The notes: generated by a model not told the origin, from the letters alone. A stretch of DNA of 13,723 bases from a bacterium (GCA_021160845.1 JAGHBT010000337.1:1-13723), one strand, 5' to 3'; counted from the stretch's first letter, positions 1 to 7,663 are shown. A program made the numbers and translations.

Positions 1-1460
1 CCGTAAATCATAAAGGTGATTGCCTGTGGCAAGAGTCGTGGATGTCTGAATAAAGACCAGAAGAATAATTTCCAATAATATTTTCTTTCTTTATTAATCA
101 GCCCAAGAAACCATACGGATTTAAAGAGCGCTCCCGAATATCCAAAATGACAACGGATGAGACCAAAGTGAAAACGCAACTTTTTTGACGGCTTATATTC
201 TGTTAAAAATCTTTTAACGCGTTCATAGTAGGGTTTAGCGGAATAAATTTCCTTAATAATCTCTTTGTATCCCTCAATTAGTTTTTTATAATTCATCTTA
301 GGAACAAAATTGAGCGAGAGATCGGTGTTACTGCCGGAAATATTTTTTAATAATCTATTCTCTCCTTTAAGGCGGCGATAGAGCCTGGTGTTTTTTGGAG
401 CGTTTAACAATCCAACCATCGCGACAATAATTCCACTTTCTTTAATAAATTCAATTTGCCTTTTAAAAATTGAGGTTTCATCACTATCAAACCCCACAAT
501 AAAACCGCCTGTTACCTCCATGCCAAAACTTTGAATTTTCTTAACGGAGCTCACTAAATTTCGATTTTGGTTTTGGAATTTATTGCATTCTGCCAAGGAA
601 TTTTCGTCAGGAGTTTCTATCCCTACAAAGACAGAATTAAATCCCGCATCGATCATCATTTGCATCAATTCGTTATCATCAGAAAGGTTGATCGAAGCCT
701 CTGTTGAAAATACAAAAGGATATCTTTTCTGTTTCATCCAATGGATTATTGCGGGCAAAATTTCTACTTTTAATTTATGCTTATTCCCAATAAAGTTATC
801 ATCAACAAAAAACACACCCCCCTTCCATCCTGAATTATATATTTTTTCCAATTCATCCAATATTTGATACTTAGTTTTTGTTCTTACTTTTCTGCCAAAA
901 AGAGTTGTTATGTCACAAAATTCACAATCAAAGGGGCATCCCCTTGAATATTGGATGTTCATAGATACATATTTCTTCATATCAATAAGTTCAAAAAGAG
1001 GAACTGGTGTCTCTTCTATATCTGGAAATTCATTGGTTGAATAGATGTGTTTGACGCAGTTGTCTTTTAAATCTCTTAAAAATACGGGCAAAGTAACTTC
1101 TGCTTCATTAAGGACAAAATGATCAATATCTTTAAAGTCTTTATAAGAAGCGGTAAATAAGGGTCCCCCCGCAACAATTTTTACACCATGGGCCTTACAC
1201 CTTTTAACAACCTTTTTAACACCTTCTCTTTGAACAGCCATAGCACTAATAAATACATAATCTGCCCATTCGATGTCTTCTTCTTTTAGCTTTTGAACAT
1301 TCGTATCAATAAGTTTTTTATTCCACTCTTTTGGAAGCATTGCAGCAACTGTTAATAATCCCAGAGGGGGATGAACCGCTTTCTTGGAAATAAACTTCAA
1401 TGCATGTTTAAAACTCCAGAAAGTTTCCGGATATTCCGGATAAACTAAAAGTATTTTCAT
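1..1460 (-). CDS. B12-binding radical SAM protein, DUF4070-type (3' end cut by window edge)
   Basis: The reading frame runs from ATG at 1460 without a stop to base 1, giving about 486 residues; the family is only slightly longer, so perhaps 20-40 C-terminal residues are missing. Residues 1-130 form a Rossmann-like B12-binding domain (LLVYP at 4-8, AGGP at 97-100). The classical DxHxxG motif is absent: Asn54 follows D52-T in place of His, so no histidine lower ligand is expected. The radical SAM core carries the 4Fe-4S cysteines C175, C179 and C182 (CPFDCEFC), and FFVDDNFIG follows. The region after about residue 330 matches my memory of the DUF4070 extension. Relatives include HpnP-type hopanoid methylases, but most have unknown substrates, so no reaction is assigned. 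GGGGAAAG directly before the ATG is a close Shine-Dalgarno. The gene is clearly AT-richer than its neighbours. Family assignment is firm; function is unknown. Confidence 0.93.
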   Translation of the reverse strand, partial: MKILLVYPEYPETFWSFKHALKFISKKAVHPPLGLLTVAAMLPKEWNKKLIDTNVQKLKEEDIEWADYVFISAMAVQREGVKKVVKRCKAHGVKIVAGGPLFTASYKDFKDIDHFVLNEAEVTLPVFLRDLKDNCVKHIYSTNEFPDIEETPVPLFELIDMKKYVSMNIQYSRGCPFDCEFCDITTLFGRKVRTKTKYQILDELEKIYNSGWKGGVFFVDDNFIGNKHKLKVEILPAIIHWMKQKRYPFVFSTEASINLSDDNELMQMMIDAGFNSVFVGIETPDENSLAECNKFQNQNRNLVSSVKKIQSFGMEVTGGFIVGFDSDETSIFKRQIEFIKESGIIVAMVGLLNAPKNTRLYRRLKGENRLLKNISGSNTDLSLNFVPKMNYKKLIEGYKEIIKEIYSAKPYYERVKRFLTEYKPSKKLRFHFGLIRCHFGYSGALFKSVWFLGLINKERKYYWKLFFWSLFRHPRLLPQAITFMIY

Positions 1461-1637
1461 CTTTCCCCATTTCTTGGGTTTAATAGTTCACTTGAGGTCT
1501 GGGATACTAATAGCAGCAGCTATAAATACAATTTTATAATATCTTTTAAATTCATACAGCCCGATTCTAATACTATTCCACAATTATCGACCCTGTAAAA
1601 TAATACAAAGGGGGAAAATTGTAAAGAATAAACTCCT

Positions 1638-2888
1638 CTAGTCCTGTGTTAGGTTGTCCGATTTTAAAGTAAGCACGCCACCTTTGGAGAGTATAAATGC
1701 CCCAACTCCAACCAAAAGAGCGAGAAAAACGATAAATTTGCCCATGATACCAACCGGGATTCTCACAAATGTAAATATAGGAATGATACCCATCATTGAA
1801 CTTATCAACAAGGGAAGCTCAAGGAGAAAGAGACCAATCAATCCCTGCAGATATACCGATTGCGTGGCTATTTTCATCTTGCCGGCAACGAAGCTTCCGA
1901 GAGCAAGCGCGGTGACAAAATAGCAAAGCAGAAGAAAGGCAATATAGGATAAAAACAAGAGCAATGACAATGGGATTCCGATAATTGTTATACTGAGAAT
2001 AACAGCCACGATAACAACTACAATTGAACCGAAAAATACTATAAGAACACCAACCCCCAGAGATTTAAGAAAGGAACCTGCCACATAAGTACTTCCCTTC
2101 TTAATTCTCTCAGAAGTAAAATAGAGAACCAGTAGCAAAAGCAATACTAATACAGTAAATTTGGCAAACTGAACGATAAATCTTAAAACACCTCCCCCGA
2201 ACGGCAAGAAAGCAATAGCAGGAACCGAAAATTTATCTGTTCCAATAGTGACTGTCTCACCCCTGACTCTTGCCCCATCGTCTTTCGATAGATTACCCAG
2301 AACACAGACAACATCGCCATTAACTACAGATGAAGGACCAAGTTCAATGTTGCCTAAAACACAGACAACATCTCCCCTTACCTTACCATCTACGGTAATA
2401 CCTCCCATTATGGAGACAACATCGCCCTGAATAAGCTCATCATCCTTAACGTGAATTTTATCGCCGACTTTGACACGGTCTTTGTTTATTACGTGACTAT
2501 ATTTTTTCTCATCATTATATGTAAAATTAAAAGAATTATTCTCATCATCGTAATTAAAATTAACAGAAAGGGATTCTGGAATAGATTTGATTCCTTTTTT
2601 CACCAGGGAGTTAATGGCATTCTTCGAATCAACACCCAGAATAAATTGCTCTTTTCCCCCGGAGTTAATCTTTATACCGTCATCGGATATAGAGATTTTT
2701 ACAGATTTTTTTAAATCCTTCTTTTCTTCACCCACATTAAGCGAATCCGAGGGAGATTCCCTGTTTATTATAAAAACGGGAACAAGCTGACCAACCTGCT
2801 TTATTTGGCCAACATGAGGATTCATAAAAATCGCTGCAATAAATGTAAAAACCACCTTAATTACCCATGTGTTAAATAAAGCTGACAT
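1638..2888 (-). CDS. Membrane protein with bactofilin-like beta-repeat domain and C-terminal membrane helices
   Basis: This 416-residue protein is last in the sigma operon. I chose ATG 2888 because AAAGGAGAG precedes it by four bases; an in-frame ATG at 2930 lies inside the previous gene and lacks such a site. Residues 6-22 are a hydrophobic N-terminal segment (signal or anchor). Residues about 60-145 are a polar, beta-rich region. Residues about 146-216 hold short repeats of GDVVxxxG type (QGDVVSIMG, RGDVVCVLG, NGDVVCVLG, RGETVTIG), as in bactofilin/polymer-forming beta-helices. About five hydrophobic helices follow (roughly 237-257, 277-304, 306-331, 347-375, 382-401). I infer an envelope protein that presents or assembles a beta-helix at the inner membrane. 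The start overlaps the end of the anti-sigma gene by 17 nt, implying coupled translation. The domain call rests on the repeat pattern only. Confidence 0.8.
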   Translation of the reverse strand: MSALFNTWVIKVVFTFIAAIFMNPHVGQIKQVGQLVPVFIINRESPSDSLNVGEEKKDLKKSVKISISDDGIKINSGGKEQFILGVDSKNAINSLVKKGIKSIPESLSVNFNYDDENNSFNFTYNDEKKYSHVINKDRVKVGDKIHVKDDELIQGDVVSIMGGITVDGKVRGDVVCVLGNIELGPSSVVNGDVVCVLGNLSKDDGARVRGETVTIGTDKFSVPAIAFLPFGGGVLRFIVQFAKFTVLVLLLLLVLYFTSERIKKGSTYVAGSFLKSLGVGVLIVFFGSIVVVIVAVILSITIIGIPLSLLLFLSYIAFLLLCYFVTALALGSFVAGKMKIATQSVYLQGLIGLFLLELPLLISSMMGIIPIFTFVRIPVGIMGKFIVFLALLVGVGAFILSKGGVLTLKSDNLTQD

Positions 2889-3519
2889 GAGACTCTCCTT
2901 TCCTCCAGGAGGAACGTGATATTCTGGCAATCATTAATACAATCAGACAGACTAACACAAATGCTGTCGCGAAATAGCCTATAGGAATTTCACCTGCTAT
3001 TTCCTTTAATTTTCTAAAAAGTATCATCACCGCTAGAACAAATTCGTGATCGGACTTAAAATAATTTACAACAATATCAAAAACAGCTCCGGACTGCTTA
3101 ATAATAGCTGCCAATGTAGAGGTAAATGCTATAAGCCTATCCCCCGCGGATAACATATAAAGAAAAACAGGCCTGAAAATATACATAAACAGCGCAAAAG
3201 CCCCGATTACGGCCCCGGTTACCCGGATGTAACCAGGCAGAAGATTCACGCGCCGAGAAATCCTGCCGAGGATTAAAGAAAAAATGCTCTTTCTATATTT
3301 CCGGACATTTACGCGAGCCATTACACGATTATTAAACCCCGGTAACGGTTGACTGAATCCCATATTTTCCAGAGCTGAAAAAGCCTCGAAATAATTACTC
3401 TCAAGTTCCCGGCATTTTTCGCATTCAGCGAGATGCGTTTCAAATTCCACTTCCGTGGCTCGCTCAAGCTCACCGTCATGATATTTTTGTATTAATAGCC
3501 CAAAAAGATGGCAATCCAT
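2872..3519 (-). CDS. zf-HC2 membrane anti-sigma factor
   Basis: This 215-residue protein has the zinc-binding anti-sigma signature: Cys3 near the start, then H29-x3-C33-x2-C36 (HLAECEKC), within an N-terminal cytoplasmic helical domain of the kind that holds ECF sigma factors inactive. Two strong membrane helices follow (about 99-122 and 178-200), with an amphipathic stretch between, so it is an integral membrane protein. The start is ATG 3519; its Shine-Dalgarno GAGGAG is the last two sense codons of the preceding DUF4097 gene, and only 6 nt separate the two genes, so translation is probably coupled. By family knowledge and operon membership, its partner is the sigma factor at 4631-5209. Unusually, the DUF4097 gene sits between the two. 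Confidence 0.9.
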   Translation of the reverse strand: MDCHLFGLLIQKYHDGELERATEVEFETHLAECEKCRELESNYFEAFSALENMGFSQPLPGFNNRVMARVNVRKYRKSIFSLILGRISRRVNLLPGYIRVTGAVIGAFALFMYIFRPVFLYMLSAGDRLIAFTSTLAAIIKQSGAVFDIVVNYFKSDHEFVLAVMILFRKLKEIAGEIPIGYFATAFVLVCLIVLMIARISRSSWRKGESHVSFI

Positions 3520-3525
3520 TTCGAA

Positions 3526-4617
3526 TTACTCCTCTATTGAAATATCACCACTTGACGTTTCAATAATCACATTCGAATCTCCATTGCGTACAACACCGGA
3601 TATGTTGTTTCTCGATACATTTGAAACGTTAATAGGTAAATCAAGCTTAATATCTCCACTCGTAGTGCTGGCTTTAAGGACAAAACCACCCCTGAGAATG
3701 TTTTTAAACCTGAGCCTTACCGAACCACTTGAAGCACCGAGATCATAATCAGCCTTGGCCTCCGAGGGAACCGCCGATATAAATATATCCCCGCTGGCGC
3801 TTGAAGCCTCCACACACCCTGAAACACCAAGAAGGTCAACCGACCCGCTTGTTCCTTTAGCAATCGCGTTCCCATTTATATTCTTAGCGTAAATATCGCC
3901 TGAAAGCGTTGTAACAGCTATATCCCCCACTATATTATTCAAATGCACATCCCCCGAAGTAGCCGATATCCCGGCATCGCCTTGAACCTTTGTTACAGAA
4001 ATGTCACCACTGGCTGAAGTTATAACAATCTTGCCGACATTTTCAGCTTCAATATCCCCGCTCGATACATCTATTTTCAATTCACCTTTTATGTTATCAG
4101 CCTTTATATCCCCACTCGATGTAGATATCCGGGTATCTGCAAGAATATCCGACAATTTAATATCCCCGGAGGCAGTCATTACGGAAATTCCAATAGATTC
4201 AGGTACACGAATTTCAAGATTCATTTCAATATCCGACCCAAAACTAAAAATAAGGGAAAATATATTTCCGCTGATCCGTTTTCTGTCCGGGTACTTTGTC
4301 TTCAGCTTGATCACACCGTTTTCCCTGATAACTTCAACATCCAGCATTGCCGCGAGCTCTTCAGCCTTTTTTTTATCCTCGCCCTTGACTTTTCTCTTAA
4401 TACTTAAAAGTATATTTTCTATTTCCGGATCGGCGGAAATAGTTATATCACTCCGGCTCGCCTCAATCTTCAATTCCTCCGCTCCATTAAGAGGAATAAC
4501 CCTTTTTTCGATCTTCTCATAGTGGAACGAAGAAAAAGCGGCACTGCTCAAAGTTATCAAAACAAACGGAAAGAGAAGCACGGACACTTTCAATGTATTT
4601 AATATATTTCTAATCAT
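3526..4617 (-). CDS. Secreted DUF4097-family beta-repeat protein
   Basis: This 363-residue protein has a signal-peptide-like start (hydrophobic residues about 10-27, then small residues). I chose ATG 4617, which has AAAGGAAGAGG just upstream; an in-frame ATG at 4665 lies within the sigma gene and would spoil the signal sequence. The C-terminal two thirds are built from eleven SGDI/SGSV-type units (near residues 150, 168, 186, 203, 221, 239, 257, 275, 297, 320 and 356). The first eight are 17-18 residues apart, one turn each of a predicted right-handed beta-helix. This is the DUF4097 (putative adhesin-like) pattern; no catalytic residues are recognisable. Between sigma and anti-sigma genes, it is a candidate periplasmic or surface partner of the stress module, either sensed or made as part of the response. 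Confidence 0.88.
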   Translation of the reverse strand: MIRNILNTLKVSVLLFPFVLITLSSAAFSSFHYEKIEKRVIPLNGAEELKIEASRSDITISADPEIENILLSIKRKVKGEDKKKAEELAAMLDVEVIRENGVIKLKTKYPDRKRISGNIFSLIFSFGSDIEMNLEIRVPESIGISVMTASGDIKLSDILADTRISTSSGDIKADNIKGELKIDVSSGDIEAENVGKIVITSASGDISVTKVQGDAGISATSGDVHLNNIVGDIAVTTLSGDIYAKNINGNAIAKGTSGSVDLLGVSGCVEASSASGDIFISAVPSEAKADYDLGASSGSVRLRFKNILRGGFVLKASTTSGDIKLDLPINVSNVSRNNISGVVRNGDSNVIIETSSGDISIEE

Positions 4618-4630
4618 AACCCTCTTCCTT

Positions 4631-5209
4631 TCAGCTCTTGTCCCCACTGCTTCTGAAAAAATCAACGATCATATTCCTTGCTCTGTGTATCCTCGCCTTA
4701 ACAGTACCAAGCGGAATGGCTAGCATATCTGAAATTTCCTCGTATGACAGATGCTGCTGATGCCTCAGAATAATTATTATTCTATAAGTCTCCGGAAGTC
4801 TTCCTATTGATTCCTCAAGCATTTTCATTTTCTCCCCAAGCTCTGTCTTTCTGTCAGGCCCAATCCACTTTGACGCGAACTGACGCGGCATTCCACCATC
4901 CTTACCTTCAATGGGTTGGTCCATAGAAAAAAGTCTTGCCCTTTTCTTTTTACGTAAAAAATCGATGCAAAGATTCGATGTGATCCTATAGATCCAGCCC
5001 GAGAAAGGAAACGCCGGATTGTATCTATCGAGCATATTAAATATCCTGATAAAGAGATCCTGCGCCAAATCCTCCGCGTCATCACGGTTTTTAACCATTC
5101 GCAAACAGATACTGAAAACAGAGCCTTTATACTTGTTGAGGAGCTTTTCAAAACTCTTTTCATCCCCTTCCAGACAACGGCTAATCACTTTTGCATCTTC
5201 ATCTTTCAA
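4631..5209 (-). CDS. ECF-family RNA polymerase sigma factor (sigma-70 family)
   Basis: This 192-residue protein has the two-domain ECF layout. Sigma region 2 is at about residues 20-90 (DAEDLAQDLFIRIF, then FSGWIYRITSNLCIDFLR for -10 recognition), a short linker follows, and sigma region 4 is at about 130-185 (LPETYRIIIILRHQQHLSYEEIS, then GTVKARIHRAR helix-turn-helix for the -35). Regions 1 and 3 are absent, as usual for ECF factors. The start codon is TTG at 5209 with AGGA seven bases upstream; no in-frame ATG lies close by, and a GTG at 5188 is an alternative. It is the first gene of the operon and is followed after 13 nt by the DUF4097 gene. The zf-HC2 protein two genes downstream is its likely inhibitor. 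The family is certain; the regulon is unknown. Confidence 0.95.
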   Translation of the reverse strand: MKDEDAKVISRCLEGDEKSFEKLLNKYKGSVFSICLRMVKNRDDAEDLAQDLFIRIFNMLDRYNPAFPFSGWIYRITSNLCIDFLRKKKRARLFSMDQPIEGKDGGMPRQFASKWIGPDRKTELGEKMKMLEESIGRLPETYRIIIILRHQQHLSYEEISDMLAIPLGTVKARIHRARNMIVDFFRSSGDKS

Positions 5210-5224
5210 CGTTACATCCTACTC

Positions 5225-5251
5225 TACGAAAGAATAACAATAAATGTTTCC
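5225..5251 (-). promoter_or_regulatory. Candidate ECF-type promoter of the sigma operon
   Basis: On the minus strand GGAAAC (5251-5246) is followed after exactly 17 bases by CGTA (5228-5225), resembling ECF promoters such as the TGAAAC / CGTA of sigma-W-like factors. It points at the sigma gene, as expected for autoregulation. The difficulty is distance: transcription would begin near 5217, only about 8 nt before the TTG start and cutting into the AGGA site. The transcript would be nearly leaderless, or the true start codon lies downstream. No convincing sigma70 promoter was seen upstream. Confidence 0.35.
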
Positions 5252-5398
5252 TGAAAATCGAATTCTCCAAACAAAAAGATAGCAGGAAAGTATTAAACAT
5301 AAAAGTTGATTCTTGTAATACGGAAAGCCGCGAAGATGTTTTGTTCAAAAGTATTTAAATAAATTTAAGGTTTTAATCAAATCCTCCGATTTATTTAC

Positions 5399-5427
5399 TT
5401 GACACTTGCAAAAGGCAAAATTAGAGT
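5399..5427 (+). promoter_or_regulatory. Probable sigma70 promoter of eno
   Basis: A perfect -35 TTGACA (5399-5404) is followed after a 17-bp spacer by TAGAGT (5422-5427), four of six matches to the -10 consensus. An AT-rich stretch (about 5340-5395) lies just upstream and could serve as an UP element. Transcription would begin near 5434, leaving a leader of about 55 nt. The eno ribosome site AGGAAGGA is at 5476-5483, five bases before the ATG. Confidence 0.6.
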
Positions 5428-5488
5428 AACCTTATAGGCTTTGGTCTCTTTTTTAACATGGGACAAGTAAATATCAGGAAGGATAGAA

Positions 5489-6775
5489 ATGACTACTATA
5501 GAACATATTTTTGCCAGAGAGGTATTGGATTCACGCGGCAATCCCACAATTGAAGTTGAAGTATTTCTCAGCGGAGGCGCTACAGGGAGTGTTATAGTCC
5601 CCTCAGGCGCATCAACCGGTGAACATGAAGCAGTGGAACTGCGTGACGGAGACAAGAAAAGGTACAACGGCAAAGGAGTCCTTACAGCAGTAAAGAATGT
5701 AAACGAAATCATCTCCCCGGAAATTATTGAGCTCGACGCCCTCGACCAGATATATATCGATAAACTAATGTGTCAAATCGACGGCACCGACAATAAAAGT
5801 AAATTGGGAGCAAACGCAATACTCGGGGTTTCTCTGGCGGTTGCGAAATCCGCGGCTAATTCCTTGGAAATTCCACTCTTTCAGTACATTGGTGGTGTCA
5901 ATTCAAAAGTTCTTCCGGTTCCAATGATGAATGTTCTTAACGGCGGGAAACATTCTGATAACAATGTTGATATTCAGGAATGTATGATTGTGCCCATTGG
6001 AGCAGGTTCAATTCGTGAAGCGGTGAGGTACGGGGCGGAAACATTTCACGCGCTTAAAAATATATTATCAGAAAAGGGATACGCAACATCTGTCGGCGAC
6101 GAAGGGGGATTCGCCCCTAACCTGAAATCGAACAGAGAGGCTCTGGAAATAATTGTCTCGGCAATTGAGAAAGCCGGATATAAACCGGGTGAAGAGATAG
6201 CGCTAGCCCTCGATCCGGCGGCCAGCGAATTCCTCAAAAGTGACGGCTACCACCTTGACGCCGAGGGTAAGATTCTAAGCGCAGAGGAAATGGTCGATTT
6301 CTACGAAACCCTCGTTAATGAATTCCCCGTCATCTCAATAGAAGACGGACTTGGCGAAGACGACTGGGACGGTTGGAAAATTCTGAACCAAAGACTTGGA
6401 AAAAGAATACAGATAATGGGCGATGATATCTTTGTCACAAACACAAAACGCCTAAAAAGAGGGATCGAGGAAGGAATAGCCAACTCCATTCTGATTAAAC
6501 TAAACCAGATAGGCACCCTCACGGAAACCCTCGACACGATTGAAATGGCAAAAAGGGCCGGTTACACCTCCGTTGTATCCCACAGGTCCGGGGAAAGCGA
6601 AGATGTTACAATCGCTCATGTCGCGGTAGCTGCAAACACAGGGCAGATAAAAACCGGATCCTTGTCGCGCACTGACAGGATAGCCAAATACAACGAGCTT
6701 ATGAGAATTGAAGAAACGCTTGGAGAAATAGGAATTTATCCGGGCTTCTCCGCGTTTGCTTCAGCAAAAAAATAA
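5489..6775 (+). CDS. eno: Enolase (phosphopyruvate hydratase)
   Basis: Enolase interconverts 2-phosphoglycerate and phosphoenolpyruvate in glycolysis and gluconeogenesis in the cytoplasm. The 428 residues match the usual bacterial length. Visible signatures are SGASTGEHEAVELRDGDK near residues 39-56, GDEGGFAPN with catalytic Glu205, the Mg-binding acids in LALDPAASEF, SIEDGLGEDDW and MGDD, the catalytic base Lys337 in LIKLNQIGTLTETL, and SHRSGESED with His365/Arg366. All key residues are present and the frame is intact. The start is ATG 5489 with a strong AGGAAGGA site. It is divergent from the sigma operon and followed after 28 nt by the ftsB-like gene, an arrangement known from proteobacteria such as Pseudomonas (eno-ftsB). 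Confidence 0.99.
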   Translation: MTTIEHIFAREVLDSRGNPTIEVEVFLSGGATGSVIVPSGASTGEHEAVELRDGDKKRYNGKGVLTAVKNVNEIISPEIIELDALDQIYIDKLMCQIDGTDNKSKLGANAILGVSLAVAKSAANSLEIPLFQYIGGVNSKVLPVPMMNVLNGGKHSDNNVDIQECMIVPIGAGSIREAVRYGAETFHALKNILSEKGYATSVGDEGGFAPNLKSNREALEIIVSAIEKAGYKPGEEIALALDPAASEFLKSDGYHLDAEGKILSAEEMVDFYETLVNEFPVISIEDGLGEDDWDGWKILNQRLGKRIQIMGDDIFVTNTKRLKRGIEEGIANSILIKLNQIGTLTETLDTIEMAKRAGYTSVVSHRSGESEDVTIAHVAVAANTGQIKTGSLSRTDRIAKYNELMRIEETLGEIGIYPGFSAFASAKK

Positions 6776-6803
6776 ACTTAGCTCTCGGGAGTAGATAAAA
6801 ATT

Positions 6804-7202
6804 ATGAAAAGTTTCTGGGGAAATGAAAACAGATACTTAAGGGTTCGTTACAACCGGATAAACATATCGCGAAGGGTGGCTTTAATACTTCTAGCCGGAT
6901 CCGTTGCTATCATAATATTAGTTTTTACCATAAGCGATGTCGGCTTTATTAATCTCTGGAAAGCCCAGAAAAAACTGGACAAAATGAATAGTGAAATAGA
7001 AAGACTCGAAAAGGAAACCAAACTGCTTGAACAAAATATAGGAAACCTTGAAAACGACCCATTCGCGCTGGAAAAGATCGCCCGCGAAAAATACGGATAT
7101 ATAAAACCCGGCGACAAGGTGTTCAGGATAAAAATAATATCCGACAAAAAAAGTGGGGAGTCCACTCCAAGTTTCCTTGACATTCAGGATTATAAACAAT
7201 AG
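6804..7202 (+). CDS. ftsB: FtsB/DivIC-family septum formation initiator protein
   Basis: This 132-residue protein has the classic FtsB/DivIC build: a short basic cytoplasmic N-terminus (1-23), one membrane helix (about 24-46), a periplasmic coiled coil (about 52-84, regular Leu/Ile/Lys/Glu heptads), then the family-typical segment with AREKYGYIKPGDKVFRI near 93-109. FtsB forms a complex with FtsL and FtsQ and helps activate septal peptidoglycan synthesis by FtsWI. The N-terminus and C-terminal tail are longer than in E. coli FtsB (about 100 residues). The start is ATG 6804; GGGAG lies 12 nt upstream, a rather long spacing. It probably shares a transcript with eno. ftsB is preferred to divIC because of the eno linkage and the diderm background. 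Confidence 0.88.
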   Translation: MKSFWGNENRYLRVRYNRINISRRVALILLAGSVAIIILVFTISDVGFINLWKAQKKLDKMNSEIERLEKETKLLEQNIGNLENDPFALEKIAREKYGYIKPGDKVFRIKIISDKKSGESTPSFLDIQDYKQ

Positions 7203-7229
7203 TGTAGTAATAGAAGTAAAAAGACATAT

Positions 7230-7306
<77 letters not shown>

Positions 7307-7320
7307 AATTAAAAGACGAT

Positions 7321-7352
7321 TTCCCGGCATCCATAATACATGGAGTCGGGAA
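7321..7352. terminator. Weak hairpin in the convergent spacer, possible bidirectional terminator
   Basis: TTCCCG (7321-7326) pairs with CGGGAA (7347-7352). An inner CCAT/ATGG (7331-7334 with 7340-7343) closes a five-base loop, with a small internal bulge. On the minus strand it is followed by a moderately T-rich tail (CGTCTTTTAATTT); on the plus strand the tail is poorer. It lies between the tRNA and the smORF/ubiB-type operon that converge here. The rest of the 7307-7487 spacer holds nothing else I can support. Confidence 0.35.
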
Positions 7353-7487
7353 TTGTCATATTTATAAGGAATCACCACGCCTTTTCTCCTACACATCAGG
7401 GGGATACTTTCCCTTGGAAGGAACAAATCAGAGGTTCTTTATTCTATCGATAAAATTCTCTGGTACCTTATCAAACTTACTGACACC

Positions 7488-7628
7488 TCACCAAGCATGT
7501 TTAATCTGCCTTCGCAATTTGCCGGTCACACCGCTCGGACCATAAGCCTTCAAGATAGAGTACAACATTATGGGACCGTGGCGCTTAAGTATTTCAAGTA
7601 TACGATTTGAATCGTCGTTTACCTGCAC
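7488..7628 (-). CDS. Small hypothetical protein (46 aa) at the end of the UbiB operon
   Basis: A 46-codon frame starts at GTG 7628, 35 nt after the UbiB-family stop. It is preceded by AAGGGAGGT, a near-perfect Shine-Dalgarno with GGAGG four bases from the GTG. The frame continues open upstream into the UbiB gene in another phase, but the ribosome site marks the start. The product is mostly helical-looking: an acidic start (QVNDDS), a first helix (RILEILKRHG), a second (MLYSILKAYG), then PSGVTGKLRRQIKHAW, basic and ending in Trp. It resembles a small helix-turn-helix-like unit, but I do not recognise a family. No membrane segment or cysteines are present. Coding status is inferred from the ribosome site, position and plausible composition. 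Confidence 0.55.
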   Translation of the reverse strand: MQVNDDSNRILEILKRHGPIMLYSILKAYGPSGVTGKLRRQIKHAW

Positions 7629-7663
7629 AATACCTCCCTTGTAAACAAAATATATTCCTCTCG

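Noticed and set aside
583..867. A 94-codon plus-strand frame within the B12 radical SAM region
   Set aside because: It is antisense to the radical SAM core, which carries the cysteine motif and conserved segments on the minus strand.
1461..1637. A terminator or RNA element in the spacer before the B12 radical SAM gene
   Set aside because: Only a short ATAGC-AGCA-GCTAT inverted repeat is present, without a T-run or a convincing promoter; not enough to call a feature.
4001..4522. A 173-codon open frame on the plus strand across the DUF4097 gene
   Set aside because: It is the antisense of the regular SGDI repeat region; the repeat composition keeps stops out of the opposite strand. No ribosome site or protein-like domain is visible.
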